A DNA stretch of 64,000 nt from NCBI GenBank assembly GCA_018433775.1, contig JAHDQN010000013.1, positions 1 through 64,000 of the forward strand, in the 5' to 3' direction. This DNA is from Deltaproteobacteria bacterium (GTDB lineage: Bacteria > Desulfobacterota > Desulfomonilia > UBA1062). The position numbers were made by a program, and so were the translations under genes. Every line of letters begins with the position of its first letter. The first letter of the stretch is position 1. The notes below the pieces were generated by a model. It was given only the letters and a program-made list of their open reading frames with translations. It was not told the origin of the DNA and ran no database searches. This document shows, in pieces, positions 55,040-63,692 of the stretch.

Positions 55040-56131
55040 TTACTCACTCGTTAAAAACAGGGTCTGGCCGTGCCGGATATCCACGAGCCTGTCCGACAGG
55101 CCTGCTCGTTCCATCTCTTCCCTGATCTGCAGCCGGGGCAGATAGACGGGCTCGTCGCCCAGCCTGAACGTCCCCCAGTGCACGACCATGAGCCGTTTCG
55201 CGCCCAGCTCCCGGAACGCCCTGACGGTTTCTTCCGGGTTGATGTGCGAGTGCTTCATGAACCAGCGGGGCTCGTACGCCCCGAGGTTGAAGATTGCGAG
55301 GTCGATATCGAACTCTCGTCCGATCTCTGCGAACCGGTCGAAGGAGGCCAGGTCCCCGGAGACATAGATGACAGGCCCGGTTTTCGTCCGGATGAGATAG
55401 GACCCCCACAGGGCCGTGTTCGGCCCGGTGATGGGGTTGCGCATGGTCCAGTGGCTGCACGGCAGCAGGATGATCTCGCGGGAGCCGTCCGGAAAGGAGT
55501 CGAACCAGTCGAGCTCGTGGACGGTCTCGGCGCCGTATTTCCAGAGAAGCTCCCGGTAGCCGGGCGGCGTGATGAACCGGGAGCGCCGGCCGAAGCGCCG
55601 GATCGAGCCAGCGTCGAGATGGTCGTAGTGCCCGTGGGTGATGAGCACGTAGCCGGGCTCGGGCATGTCCGAGACATCGAAGGCGAGCGGGGTGAAGTTC
55701 TTGATGGGCCAGAACAGGCCGTCCAGAACGGGGTCGATCAGGAGGGAGGCATCACCGTCTTTGATCAGGACCGTTGCATGCGTGATGAAGGTCACGCTCA
55801 GGCCCCGGTGCCGGGCTATCGGCTCCCAGTCGATGTCCACCGGGCTCACCCGCTCGTGCCGGTAGAGGTGCCTGAACTCGTTCCGGCTGAAGAGCTTCCA
55901 CGTGAGGACATCGAAAAATCTGCGGTCTTCTCCGTGATTCCAGGGGTTGGAGAAGCCGTTCTCACGGTGATGGAGCTTTCTGGAGGCGATCTCGCGCAGG
56001 GTCATGCCGCTGCCGGTCTTCCGCCCTTCGTACTGATCGTTGTCCTGAATAGACGCCGAGAGGTGATCTCTGAAAAAAACCGCCCCCAGGATGAGCGCGA
56101 TCCCGAAAACATACGGTATGAAAGCTCGCAT
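55040..56131 (-). CDS. MBL-fold hydrolase, NAPE-PLD/UlaG-like, membrane anchored
   Basis: A 363-residue protein. An N-terminal hydrophobic helix (IPYVFGIALILGAVFF) is followed by a metallo-beta-lactamase domain: ITHATVLIKDG, metal motif THGHYDHLD, PCSHWTMRNP, SGDLASFDRF and VVHWGTFRLGDEP. The His-Trp pattern and ~100-residue N-terminal part (LTWKLFSRNEFRHLYRHE) fit NAPE-phospholipase-D-like lipid hydrolases. A phospholipid substrate at the membrane is likely but not shown. Start ATG 56131; an extension to 56206 is ignored. Confidence 0.88.
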   Translation of the reverse strand: MRAFIPYVFGIALILGAVFFRDHLSASIQDNDQYEGRKTGSGMTLREIASRKLHHRENGFSNPWNHGEDRRFFDVLTWKLFSRNEFRHLYRHERVSPVDIDWEPIARHRGLSVTFITHATVLIKDGDASLLIDPVLDGLFWPIKNFTPLAFDVSDMPEPGYVLITHGHYDHLDAGSIRRFGRRSRFITPPGYRELLWKYGAETVHELDWFDSFPDGSREIILLPCSHWTMRNPITGPNTALWGSYLIRTKTGPVIYVSGDLASFDRFAEIGREFDIDLAIFNLGAYEPRWFMKHSHINPEETVRAFRELGAKRLMVVHWGTFRLGDEPVYLPRLQIREEMERAGLSDRLVDIRHGQTLFLTSE

Positions 56132-56311
56132 CTCACAGACAATAAATGATCCGCAGCCGGGTTTCAAGTGCAGGGATCGGAGAGGAAAGAGGAGGTAATA
56201 CGGCATCCCGACCGGGCAAACGCAGGAATGCAGGGGATAAGGGGGGTGAGAGCCCTCTCACCCCCATAGCGAAAAGCCCGCGGCTTCGCGTTTATCGAAG
56301 ATTATGGAAGG

Positions 56312-58390
56312 TTATTTCAGCTTCCCTTTTGCCTTGAGCTCACTTGCCGCCTTGTCAAGGCCGAGGTCCTTGAGCGCCTTTTCCTTCTGCCAACCGGTCT
56401 TCGGGTCCCAGCCTTCCAGCTCGTAGTAGCGGGTTTTCCACTCCTCGAACTTGCTCTTGTCCAGGTGCCTGGGCACGACGTTTCGGTAATCCCACGTGCC
56501 GTTTTCCTTGGTCGGCATGTAGTAGGACGGGGGTTCGCCGGGAACGTACGATGTCCCCTCCGTGTCGACGGAGAACACGTAGTCCGGGAACACTTCCATA
56601 TCCCGGTGCCGACCCTGCAAGGTCCAGATCGCCTTGTTGAGGTTGTGCATCTTCCTGCCCATCTCAAGCGATTCCTCGAAGCTGATCTTCCTTCCGGTCA
56701 CGGCCTTGAAGAACTTCAGCTCGCCCTCGGGGGTGATGCCCCTGTTGTTTGGGCCGTACGGATTCACGAAGTCCGCGAAGGCGTTGTCGCAGAGTCCGCA
56801 CGTCTGCTTCCAGAAGGTTGAATAATGGAGCAGCCATGCCGTGGTCCTCGCCATGTGCACCGAATAGATGTTGCTCGTGGCGAAGTTCATCATCTCCGGA
56901 TCGTAATACGGCGGCATCTCGCCGACCCACTTGGCGACCTGCTCCGCGGTGACGATGGGCGTCTTCTTGGCCGGAATGTCAAGGCTCGGCATCCAGTAGG
57001 CGGGCACGTTGAAGTCGTGACAGTTGATGTCCCTCGCCCCGACGATGGATGCGTAGCCCCAGTAGACCTCGGCCCTGGTGTCGTAGTGCACGGGGTATCC
57101 CCAGAACATTGCGGCCATGATGCCGGACTCGGTGTCCTCCTTGTACCTTCCCCATCTCTCTGCAGCCCTGGGGATCCCTTCCGCGATATCGTCGCCGATC
57201 CCCTTCCGGAACGCTACCTGGGTCAGGAGCTGCTGGATGAACTCCACCTCTCCCATCTTGTCGAAGGGGATATCCGTGTCGATCTTCTTGCCTCTTCCGA
57301 GCACGCCCTTGTCATAGAGGGTCTTGAGGTATGCCAGCTCGGTGTGAAGCTCGAACGAGTTGATCCCCAGACGCTGTGCCAGATCTGCGGCATATCCGGT
57401 AATCTCGGTGATCTTTCCGTGCTTGGCGAGGTCCCAGTTCTGGTAGTAGAGGGCATCGACACAGATGGATTCGTTGCCATAGCCCGAAGACGTTCTCGGC
57501 TTGCAGTTCAGGTGGCAGCCCGTACAGCCGCTCGCCCTGCGCTGATTGTCGAACGGTGCCCATCCCCGGTTGGGGTGCCCGCCAAAATGGGAGGTGATGA
57601 ACTCCTGCCAAGCATTGATCTTTGGGTTATCCACATCGGCGCCGTAGTTCTTCTCCGCCCAGATCCGGGCCTGCATGAGCTCGCTGGGATCGGCAACCTC
57701 CACGCTTCCCGTACCCAGCACGCTGATCGCCTTGAGGTTCTTCGACCCCCAGACGCCGCCGAAGCCGCCCTGGCCGAAGGCATTGCCCGCGTCGGTCATG
57801 ACGGCGCCCAGCCTGCTCCTGTTCTCTCCCGCAGGGCCTATGGTGAGCACCGAGGGCCGCTGGATCGTCTCGCCCTTCTTGGTTGCGTGCCACTTGCCGT
57901 AGCCCGCGCTGCCGATCACGTTCTTGAAGATGACCTTCTGCGTGTCCACGGTGTCCAGGCCCCAGAGGTTGGCCGCATCGATGAGCTCGACATCGCCGTC
58001 TACGATGTTGATCCAGGTGGGCTTATCCGCAGCTCCCTCGAGCACGATGGCGTCGAAGCCCGCATATTTGCACATGTTGGCAAAGCGCCCGCCCACGTTG
58101 GTTCTCGTGAACCACTCATAGGGGTAGGACTGCGCCTGAATGCCCACCATCTCGGTTCTGCAGGCGGCGGGAACCAGGGAGCCTGAGAAGTAGCTCGGGG
58201 CGATGACCAGGGTGTTGCCCGGGTCGAATGCGCCTACGCTCTTGTCCTTTACCAGGTCGAAGAACAGGGCGACGGCAAGCCCGTGGCCGCCCAGCCATTC
58301 CTTGTAGTCACTGGTGTTGAGGGTGGATATCTTTCTGGTCGTGAGATTTACTCTCAGAATTTTTCCTGTGCATAAATACATGGTGTTCAC
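56312..58390 (-). CDS. aldehyde ferredoxin oxidoreductase-family tungstoenzyme
   Basis: A 692-residue AOR-family protein. The N-terminal pterin-binding domain has GPAGENRSRLGAVMTDAG and GQGGFGGVWGSKNLKAISV. Cluster ligands for a 4Fe-4S are CTGCHLNC (~289-296) and CGLC (~529-532). It carries no signal peptide. The family oxidises aldehydes or reduces acids (AOR) or forms the catalytic part of larger machines (BamB). It is the last gene of an operon with two adjacent Tat ferredoxins, NrfD and a third Tat ferredoxin, so electrons probably go to or from the membrane quinone pool instead of free ferredoxin (inference). The C-terminal ~100 residues (from RHRDMEVFPDYVF) are longer than in classical AOR. 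Confidence 0.93.
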   Translation of the reverse strand: MNTMYLCTGKILRVNLTTRKISTLNTSDYKEWLGGHGLAVALFFDLVKDKSVGAFDPGNTLVIAPSYFSGSLVPAACRTEMVGIQAQSYPYEWFTRTNVGGRFANMCKYAGFDAIVLEGAADKPTWINIVDGDVELIDAANLWGLDTVDTQKVIFKNVIGSAGYGKWHATKKGETIQRPSVLTIGPAGENRSRLGAVMTDAGNAFGQGGFGGVWGSKNLKAISVLGTGSVEVADPSELMQARIWAEKNYGADVDNPKINAWQEFITSHFGGHPNRGWAPFDNQRRASGCTGCHLNCKPRTSSGYGNESICVDALYYQNWDLAKHGKITEITGYAADLAQRLGINSFELHTELAYLKTLYDKGVLGRGKKIDTDIPFDKMGEVEFIQQLLTQVAFRKGIGDDIAEGIPRAAERWGRYKEDTESGIMAAMFWGYPVHYDTRAEVYWGYASIVGARDINCHDFNVPAYWMPSLDIPAKKTPIVTAEQVAKWVGEMPPYYDPEMMNFATSNIYSVHMARTTAWLLHYSTFWKQTCGLCDNAFADFVNPYGPNNRGITPEGELKFFKAVTGRKISFEESLEMGRKMHNLNKAIWTLQGRHRDMEVFPDYVFSVDTEGTSYVPGEPPSYYMPTKENGTWDYRNVVPRHLDKSKFEEWKTRYYELEGWDPKTGWQKEKALKDLGLDKAASELKAKGKLK

Positions 58391-58402
58391 CTCCAGGGGG
58401 AG

Positions 58403-59086
58403 TTAGTCGGTGGGGAGTCCGAGTTTAGCCCAGCCTTCGCCGCGCATGTTCACGTTGTATTCCTTGTGTCCGCTCGGTTGCTCCGAAGTGAATTTGATGG
58501 CGTTCTGGGGGCATACCTCGACACAGGCCTGTTTTCCTGTCTGCTTCCAGAAAGGCGTGTCCTGACACATGTCGCACTTGAGGGCGACCTTGTATTTCAG
58601 GTTGAAGCTGATCCTCGAGGGGGTGAAGTGGCAGGCCTCGATGCATTTTCTGCAGCCGATGCATTCCTTTTTATTGATGTAGCGCACCCCGGTTTTGGGG
58701 TCGATGCACAAGGCCTTGTCCTTCAGCGGGCATGCATAGTAGCAGGCCGGGTCGGCGCACTGTCTGCACACGGCGATCTCGATGTCGTTCGGGAACTCGG
58801 CGAAAGCGTCGTCGATGATCTGAATCCTGGCGGTGGAAAGGTTCGAAGATCCTTCGTGGGCCATCGAGCAGGCGAGCATGCAGCTCATGCAGCCGGCGCA
58901 CTTTTTCTGATCCACCACGAGGAACTTCTTTGAAGCCGGTGCCGTCTGGGCATCCGCCGCCTCCGCCCGTGACGGCAGAGTCAGGGCCGCAGCCCCTCCC
59001 AGTGCTGCAGCGACCGTGGTCGACATCTTGACAAAGTCTCTCCTTGTCATGCCATTGCCCTTGTTGTCTCCATTGTCTTTTCCCAT
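58403..59086 (-). CDS. Tat-exported 4Fe-4S ferredoxin (subunit C)
   Basis: A 227-residue DMSO-reductase-type electron-transfer protein. Tat signal MTRRDFVKMSTTVAAALGGA, then 4Fe-4S motifs: CAGCMSCMLAC, CRQCADPACYYAC, CIGCRKCIEAC and CDMC...CVEVC. Sixteen cysteines for four clusters in the usual HybA/DmsB pattern. Being 12 bp upstream of the AOR gene, it is the likely direct electron partner. The Tat signal places it outside the cytoplasm, and the signal-free AOR could be co-exported with it, as happens for other Tat complexes (inference). Start ATG 59086; a second ATG lies 12 codons further at the Tat motif. Confidence 0.93.
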   Translation of the reverse strand: MGKDNGDNKGNGMTRRDFVKMSTTVAAALGGAAALTLPSRAEAADAQTAPASKKFLVVDQKKCAGCMSCMLACSMAHEGSSNLSTARIQIIDDAFAEFPNDIEIAVCRQCADPACYYACPLKDKALCIDPKTGVRYINKKECIGCRKCIEACHFTPSRISFNLKYKVALKCDMCQDTPFWKQTGKQACVEVCPQNAIKFTSEQPSGHKEYNVNMRGEGWAKLGLPTD

Positions 59087-59277
59087 GAAAAATGGCTCCT
59101 TTCATCATGTCTTGACGTGATCGTTTCTTGCTGTTCGTTCTGGCCAGATTTCCTGCTCAACATGGTGCTCAAGTCCTTTTTTCTCTGTGAACTCGCGAGT
59201 CCTCCTTTGTCTGGATTGACTTCTGTTCTGCTTTATCCTTATCCATCGCTCGGACAGAGGGAATTCTGCTTCGCCCT

Positions 59278-59877
59278 CTACCCGATCTTGACGATCTTCC
59301 CGTCCTTCCAGGTGAGCTGTTCAAGAGACAGGGCCTTGCGCGGGCAGCCGGCCACACACCGGGTTTGTCCTCCGCAGAGGTCGCACTTGAAGGCCTTTTT
59401 CTTCGCGGGGTTGAACCGGGCCATGCCGTACGGGCAGGCCTTCACGCACAGCTCGCACCCGATGCAGAGCCCCTCGTCGATGACCACGGCGCCGGTCTTC
59501 TCGTCGCGGCTGATCGCCTTTCTCGGGCAGACCTTCATGCACGCGGGGTCTGGGCAGTGGTGGCACGTGCGGACATCCGCCTTTTTTTCAGCGCCGTCCG
59601 GCGCCTTCTCGACGATGATCGAGCTCAGGTCGCGATTCGCCTCCTGGTGGTGGAGCTTGCTGCAGATCTTCTCGCAGACGCCGCACCCGATGCACTTGGT
59701 CTCGTCGCAGACGATCGCCCGGGAGGTGGCGCTTCCGGGAACCGCCGCCTGGCCGGTCGCCGCAAAGGCCCGGTTCAGGAAGCCTCCGGCGAGCTCCTCC
59801 GCAAGGACGGCCATTCCCGCGACCTTGATGAACTGTCTTCTGCTCATCCCCTCTTTGTGTTCCTTCTTGTTGTCCAT
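59278..59877 (-). CDS. Tat-exported 4Fe-4S ferredoxin (subunit B)
   Basis: A 199-residue ferredoxin of the same class. Tat motif MSRRQFIKVAGMAVLAEELA, then CIGCGVCEKIC, CHHCPDPACMKVC, CIGCELCVKAC and CDLCGG...CVAGC. It differs from subunit C in the spacing of the last motif. It lies between the NrfD gene (20 bp upstream) and subunit C (191 bp downstream), all on the minus strand. It probably carries electrons between NrfD and the catalytic side. Confidence 0.92.
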   Translation of the reverse strand: MDNKKEHKEGMSRRQFIKVAGMAVLAEELAGGFLNRAFAATGQAAVPGSATSRAIVCDETKCIGCGVCEKICSKLHHQEANRDLSSIIVEKAPDGAEKKADVRTCHHCPDPACMKVCPRKAISRDEKTGAVVIDEGLCIGCELCVKACPYGMARFNPAKKKAFKCDLCGGQTRCVAGCPRKALSLEQLTWKDGKIVKIG

Positions 59878-59897
59878 TGGTGTATTCTCCTTGTCTT

Positions 59898-61136
59898 TTA
59901 AACGGCTTGAGAGGTTTTATTGACGTCCTGGTCCTGCCCGTGCTCTTGCGCCCACCGGGGCCGCTTGCTGATGACGGGCATCCGGTTGATCATCCACCGG
60001 TACACCCACAATTCCGTGAAGATGACGGTCAGGGTGACGACGATCTCCATCCACGACGGGTAATATCTCACCGGCTCGGTCCAGTTGTACGCGATGAACA
60101 CGAAGTTGAACCGGTTGATGAAGATGCCGATCATGGCCATGACTGCCGCGGCCTTGATCACGGACAGGGATTGCTTGCGTGCGCCCGAAAAGAAGAGCGC
60201 GCCCGGGATGACGACGAACCCGACCACCTCCAGCAGGTACCAGGCGCCGAAGGGAGTCGCCAGCAGGCCCCAGGTGTTGCCCCTGAGCAGGTCGAAGACC
60301 TTCAGGACGAGGTAGACGGCCATGATTCCCGTGCACACCTTCGCCAGGTTGACGACGATGGTGTCGTGGGTGCTGCTCATCTCGTCGGAAAGCCGCGCGC
60401 GGAATGCCCTGCTGGTGATCGACCCTTCGAAGATGACCATGCACAGGCCCGCGAACATGCTCGACACGAGAAAGAGCAGGGGGATCAGCGGGGAATACCA
60501 CAGCGGGTGGATCTTGGCCTTGGCGAGCAGGAAGAGCCCCCCCACGCCCGACTGATGGCCCAGCGCGATCGTGATGCCCAGAACGACTGCAACGAGATTC
60601 ACCCAGTTCACCGCCCTCCAGAGCCTCCTGGCCCCGATCCATTCCGCTATGGCGGGAACGAACTCCACGAGCAGAAGCAGGGTGTACAGGAAGAAGTGCC
60701 AGGCCACCATGAACATGACCGAGGCGACCCCGAACTCGTTTCCGATGAGGAAGTTGAAGGCATTCCAAGGGCGCCCGAGGTCCAGGACCAGCGCACCTGC
60801 GTAAAACGAGTACGAGAGGAACCCGTTGAGCACCGTCACCCTGACGATGGGGTGATATACCCTTTTCCCGAGGATGTAATACATGAAGCTGATGACGTAC
60901 GATCCGCCGGCAAAGGCTATGCCCACGAGCACGTCGAACCCGATCCACAAGCCCCAGGGAAATTCCTGGGAGAGGTTCGTCACGGAGCCGAGCCCCAGGG
61001 CGAAGCGCATGACGATGAGCACCACGCCGAGGAGGATCACGGGGGCGGTGATGATGTTGAACGGCGTGAGATACGGCCGCTTCGGTTTCAGCTCCTGGGC
61101 GAGAGAGAAGGTCTCGGTGGTTGTCTGCGTATCCAT
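59898..61136 (-). CDS. NrfD/PsrC-family membrane subunit
   Basis: A 412-residue integral membrane protein with about ten helices. It has the NrfD-type segments PWGLWIGFDVLVGIAFAGGS, LDLGRPWNAFNF and ALGHQSGVGGLFLLAKAKIH (HybB-like). NrfD subunits bind quinone and link periplasmic ferredoxins to the membrane pool; some may move protons. It lies 9 bp after the gene for subunit A and 20 bp before that for subunit B. GGAGCG precedes ATG 61136. Confidence 0.95.
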   Translation of the reverse strand: MDTQTTTETFSLAQELKPKRPYLTPFNIITAPVILLGVVLIVMRFALGLGSVTNLSQEFPWGLWIGFDVLVGIAFAGGSYVISFMYYILGKRVYHPIVRVTVLNGFLSYSFYAGALVLDLGRPWNAFNFLIGNEFGVASVMFMVAWHFFLYTLLLLVEFVPAIAEWIGARRLWRAVNWVNLVAVVLGITIALGHQSGVGGLFLLAKAKIHPLWYSPLIPLLFLVSSMFAGLCMVIFEGSITSRAFRARLSDEMSSTHDTIVVNLAKVCTGIMAVYLVLKVFDLLRGNTWGLLATPFGAWYLLEVVGFVVIPGALFFSGARKQSLSVIKAAAVMAMIGIFINRFNFVFIAYNWTEPVRYYPSWMEIVVTLTVIFTELWVYRWMINRMPVISKRPRWAQEHGQDQDVNKTSQAV

Positions 61137-61145
61137 GTCGCGCTC

Positions 61146-62000
61146 CTAATCCTTATCCTGGTCGCGTTTCCGCCGCGAGAGAAAGGCCAGACCGAACAGG
61201 AGGGGAGGGACGATCAGGTCGATCCCGTGAACGGTTTTGAGGTATCCTTTCGTGAGGACCGGGTAGGGGGTTGTTCCCAGGTCGGTCCTGAAGCCGATCC
61301 GGTCGAAGGGAACCGGGGAGAGGTAGATCCAGCTCGTGCCTCCCACCTCGTGCTCCCCGTAGATGTGGTTCACGTAGGTGCCGGGCGCGTTCGCGATCCT
61401 GCTCCTGGCCTCCTGGAGCATCTCGCTCCTCGTGCCGAAGGAGAGGCCCTCCATCGGGCAGGCCTCCACACAGGCTGGTTTCCGGCCGTTCACCAGCCGT
61501 GTCGCATAACAGAAGCTGCACTTGAGGATCCTGGGAGCGGCCGAGTGGTATTCAAATTTCGGCCCATCGAACGGGCAGGCCACCATGCAGTATCTGCACC
61601 CCATACAGTTGGTGTGCCAGCTTATGGGGCCCTCTTTTTCCTTCTTCAGGGCGTTCACCAGGCACGAGCTCACACAGGCGGCGTCGCTGCAGTGCATGCA
61701 CTGGGTCTTGACGTGTATCTCAGCGTCCTCGACCGTGTAGCGGTTCACTACGGTGAGGGCGGTCTCCGAGGTCGATCTCTTCCGGTCGAACACCGTGAGG
61801 TCGGAGAGGTCCGGCGCAGGCAGGCTGTTCGCCTGGGCACACGCCTCCTCACAGAGCCTGCAACCGATGCACCGTGTGGTGTCGACGAGCACAGTCGCGG
61901 CATCCGGGAGGGGCTCGCCTGCATGTACTATCCGGGGTCCGGCCCCGAGAAGGATTCCGGAACCGATGCCCATTGTCTTGAGGAAGGTTCTTCTGTCCAC
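61146..62000 (-). CDS. Tat-exported 4Fe-4S ferredoxin with C-terminal anchor (subunit A)
   Basis: A 284-residue HybA-like protein. GTG 62000 starts the Tat motif VDRRTFLKTMGIGSGILLGA, 7 bases after AAGGAGG; the in-frame ATG 62069 lacks such a site. Clusters: CIGCRLCEEAC, CMHCSDAACVSSC, CMGCRYCMVAC and CSFC...CVEAC. A C-terminal membrane helix (LIVPPLLFGLAFL) followed by RRKR anchors it. It is the first gene of the operon A-NrfD-B-C-AOR. HybA/HybB of hydrogenase 2 is the closest well-known pair by layout. Confidence 0.92.
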   Translation of the reverse strand: MDRRTFLKTMGIGSGILLGAGPRIVHAGEPLPDAATVLVDTTRCIGCRLCEEACAQANSLPAPDLSDLTVFDRKRSTSETALTVVNRYTVEDAEIHVKTQCMHCSDAACVSSCLVNALKKEKEGPISWHTNCMGCRYCMVACPFDGPKFEYHSAAPRILKCSFCYATRLVNGRKPACVEACPMEGLSFGTRSEMLQEARSRIANAPGTYVNHIYGEHEVGGTSWIYLSPVPFDRIGFRTDLGTTPYPVLTKGYLKTVHGIDLIVPPLLFGLAFLSRRKRDQDKD

Positions 62001-62786
62001 GCTTGATCCTCCTTCGTGTTCGCGGGCTTTTTCCACTGGCGCAAGGGTATTCCTGACCGGACCTTGCAATCAGAGCGTCTGATGTCGGGGGATCCAAGGC
62101 CAGGCTCTTTGTGCGTAGCGCCCGCGGGTGTTCCGTTGCCGTACCATCTGAAATGTTGGCCGATTCCTGCATATCCCTGGTGTGTTACATGGTGAACGCC
62201 GCCCCCATCCGGGTGTCTCCGGTCAGTTCTTCGGCCATGAAGCTCCTGACAGCGTATCGTCCTTGCGGCCGATGCCCCTTGTCTTCCCCGAGGTTCTGTG
62301 CTGCGCTCTCTGTCTGCGTCGTGAGCCCGGCTTCCGGCCGGCAGGATATGCCTTCCCCAGAGCGTTCGCCCGGTCTGAGAGGGGGGTGTTTCTTTCCGTG
62401 GGAATAATAAGAGAACCACACGCCGATGATTCACGGCAGGTTGATGCGTGACCTCGGATGAAGGATTCCCGGCCAGCTCATTCATGCGGACATTTTAAAC
62501 GCTGGGCAATTATTGTCAAGAGAGCAGGGGTGCGCAAGATGTTGATATTACTGTAGAAACAATGCTTGCCTAAGCATAATAGGAAAATATGAATGTAAGG
62601 ATGCGTTAATACATCTGATTGTTAGTTTGCCTGCTTGCTAGGACATAATCTGAAAGTGTTGCAGGAAAATTCTTACATTGATTACTCTACCCTAGGTTTT
62701 CTTCCGCCTCGGCAGGATTTCGATCTTCTACTTCGTGCGGCACAGAGAGGGGGCTTGGACCCCCTCTCAGCTTTTCATCTCTTCTG
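62001..62786. other. 786-bp gap upstream of the AOR operon
   Basis: No recognisable gene. The part near 62500-62640 is AT-rich and probably holds the operon promoter; it includes the palindrome ATGCTT-GCCT-AAGCAT at 62562-62577, a possible operator. Frames open on the minus strand (to 62485) are Arg/Pro-rich and not convincing. Confidence 0.45.
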
Positions 62787-63248
62787 TCAAGCCATCCGCG
62801 CAGCCTGCATATCCGCAATGGCGAAGTCCTGGCCCAGACTCTTGAGCGTGGCGTCGGTGGGTATGCCGTCGTCGTCCCATCCAAAGTAGGCATAGACCGA
62901 GTCCTGCATCTTCCTGGTTTCTTCCTCGGTGTACACCGCTCCCTTCTTGGGGCCCTCCGGAAGCTTCTCGGCGGTGAGGCGCTTGGGCAGGACATCGTCT
63001 TTTCGCCTGATGCCTTCGCGCACCTGGAAGCACTGTTCGAGGGTGATGATACGCTTGGCAATGGTCCAGAACTCGTCGTCGGACATATCCCAACCGCACA
63101 GTGGATTGAGCATGTCGATGAACACTTTCGGGGTTTCCTTCCCCCACGGATATCCGCCGACGAACGAGCATATGGTCAGCGAGTTGATCATTGCCCAGCG
63201 TGCGAGGGTCTGCGGGTCGCCTCTCTTTGGTGACCTGATCTCGATCAC
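62787..63248 (-). pseudogene. C-terminal remnant of a second AOR-family gene
   Basis: The ~150 residues correspond to the last part of classical AOR: AMINSLTICSFVGGYP, DMSDDEFWTIAKRIITLEQC, FQVREGIRRKDDVLPKRL, and the end KSLGQDFAIADMQAARM. Pterin and 4Fe-4S regions are absent, and upstream DNA is AT-rich and unrelated, so at least 450 codons are lost. It is more like canonical AOR (R-x-DD-LP motif) than the intact gene at 56.3-58.4 kb, so it is not a piece of that gene's duplicate. Confidence 0.85.
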
Positions 63249-63692
63249 AGCATCCACGCAACCAGTATAAAGCACGGTTATGTGGTGACAAGCGACAATG
63301 GCACGCAATTGGTTGAAATAACTAGTTAAAAGAGGCTAAATGGGACATAAAACATTTTAAGAAATAACCTCATAATTTCATTAATATATTTTCCACACAT
63401 TTCCGCCCAATGCTCCAATAGGACAAAAACTGTAAATAAAGGAGGAAATAGACTACATTGGCTTGTGCAGGATTGTCGACAGAAAAAGATGACAATGGAA
63501 CGGGTGCTCCTGCAGGCAGGGCGGGAGCGAAAGGATCTGGCTTTCCGGTATAATTCTCATCGTGACAGGAACCCCTTTTCCAGGCATAAAATTCAGATGG
63601 TTGAGATAGCTCTCAAGTCGGCCGATCCGCCACCCGAAAGAGATCATTAAAGAGGAGCGTGAATCCGGGGAAGGTACAGGAGGAGAGGCCCG
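63249..63692. other. AT-rich intergenic region
   Basis: A 444-bp gap, rich in AT between 63300 and 63440. AAAGGAGG at ~63438-63445 precedes a TTG-started 31-codon frame (63458-63553) of doubtful meaning. AGGAGGAG before 63693 is the ribosome-binding site of the last gene. Confidence 0.4.

Noticed and set aside
62001-62485. Minus-strand frame before the first Tat ferredoxin as an extra operon gene
   Set aside because: Basic, low-complexity translation without CxxCH or other motifs; the ferredoxin has its own strong ribosome-binding site.
63458-63553. 31-codon frame starting with TTG after AAAGGAGG
   Set aside because: Ala/Gly-rich, a non-standard start with 12-base spacing and no recognisable features; kept only as a remark in the intergenic entry.
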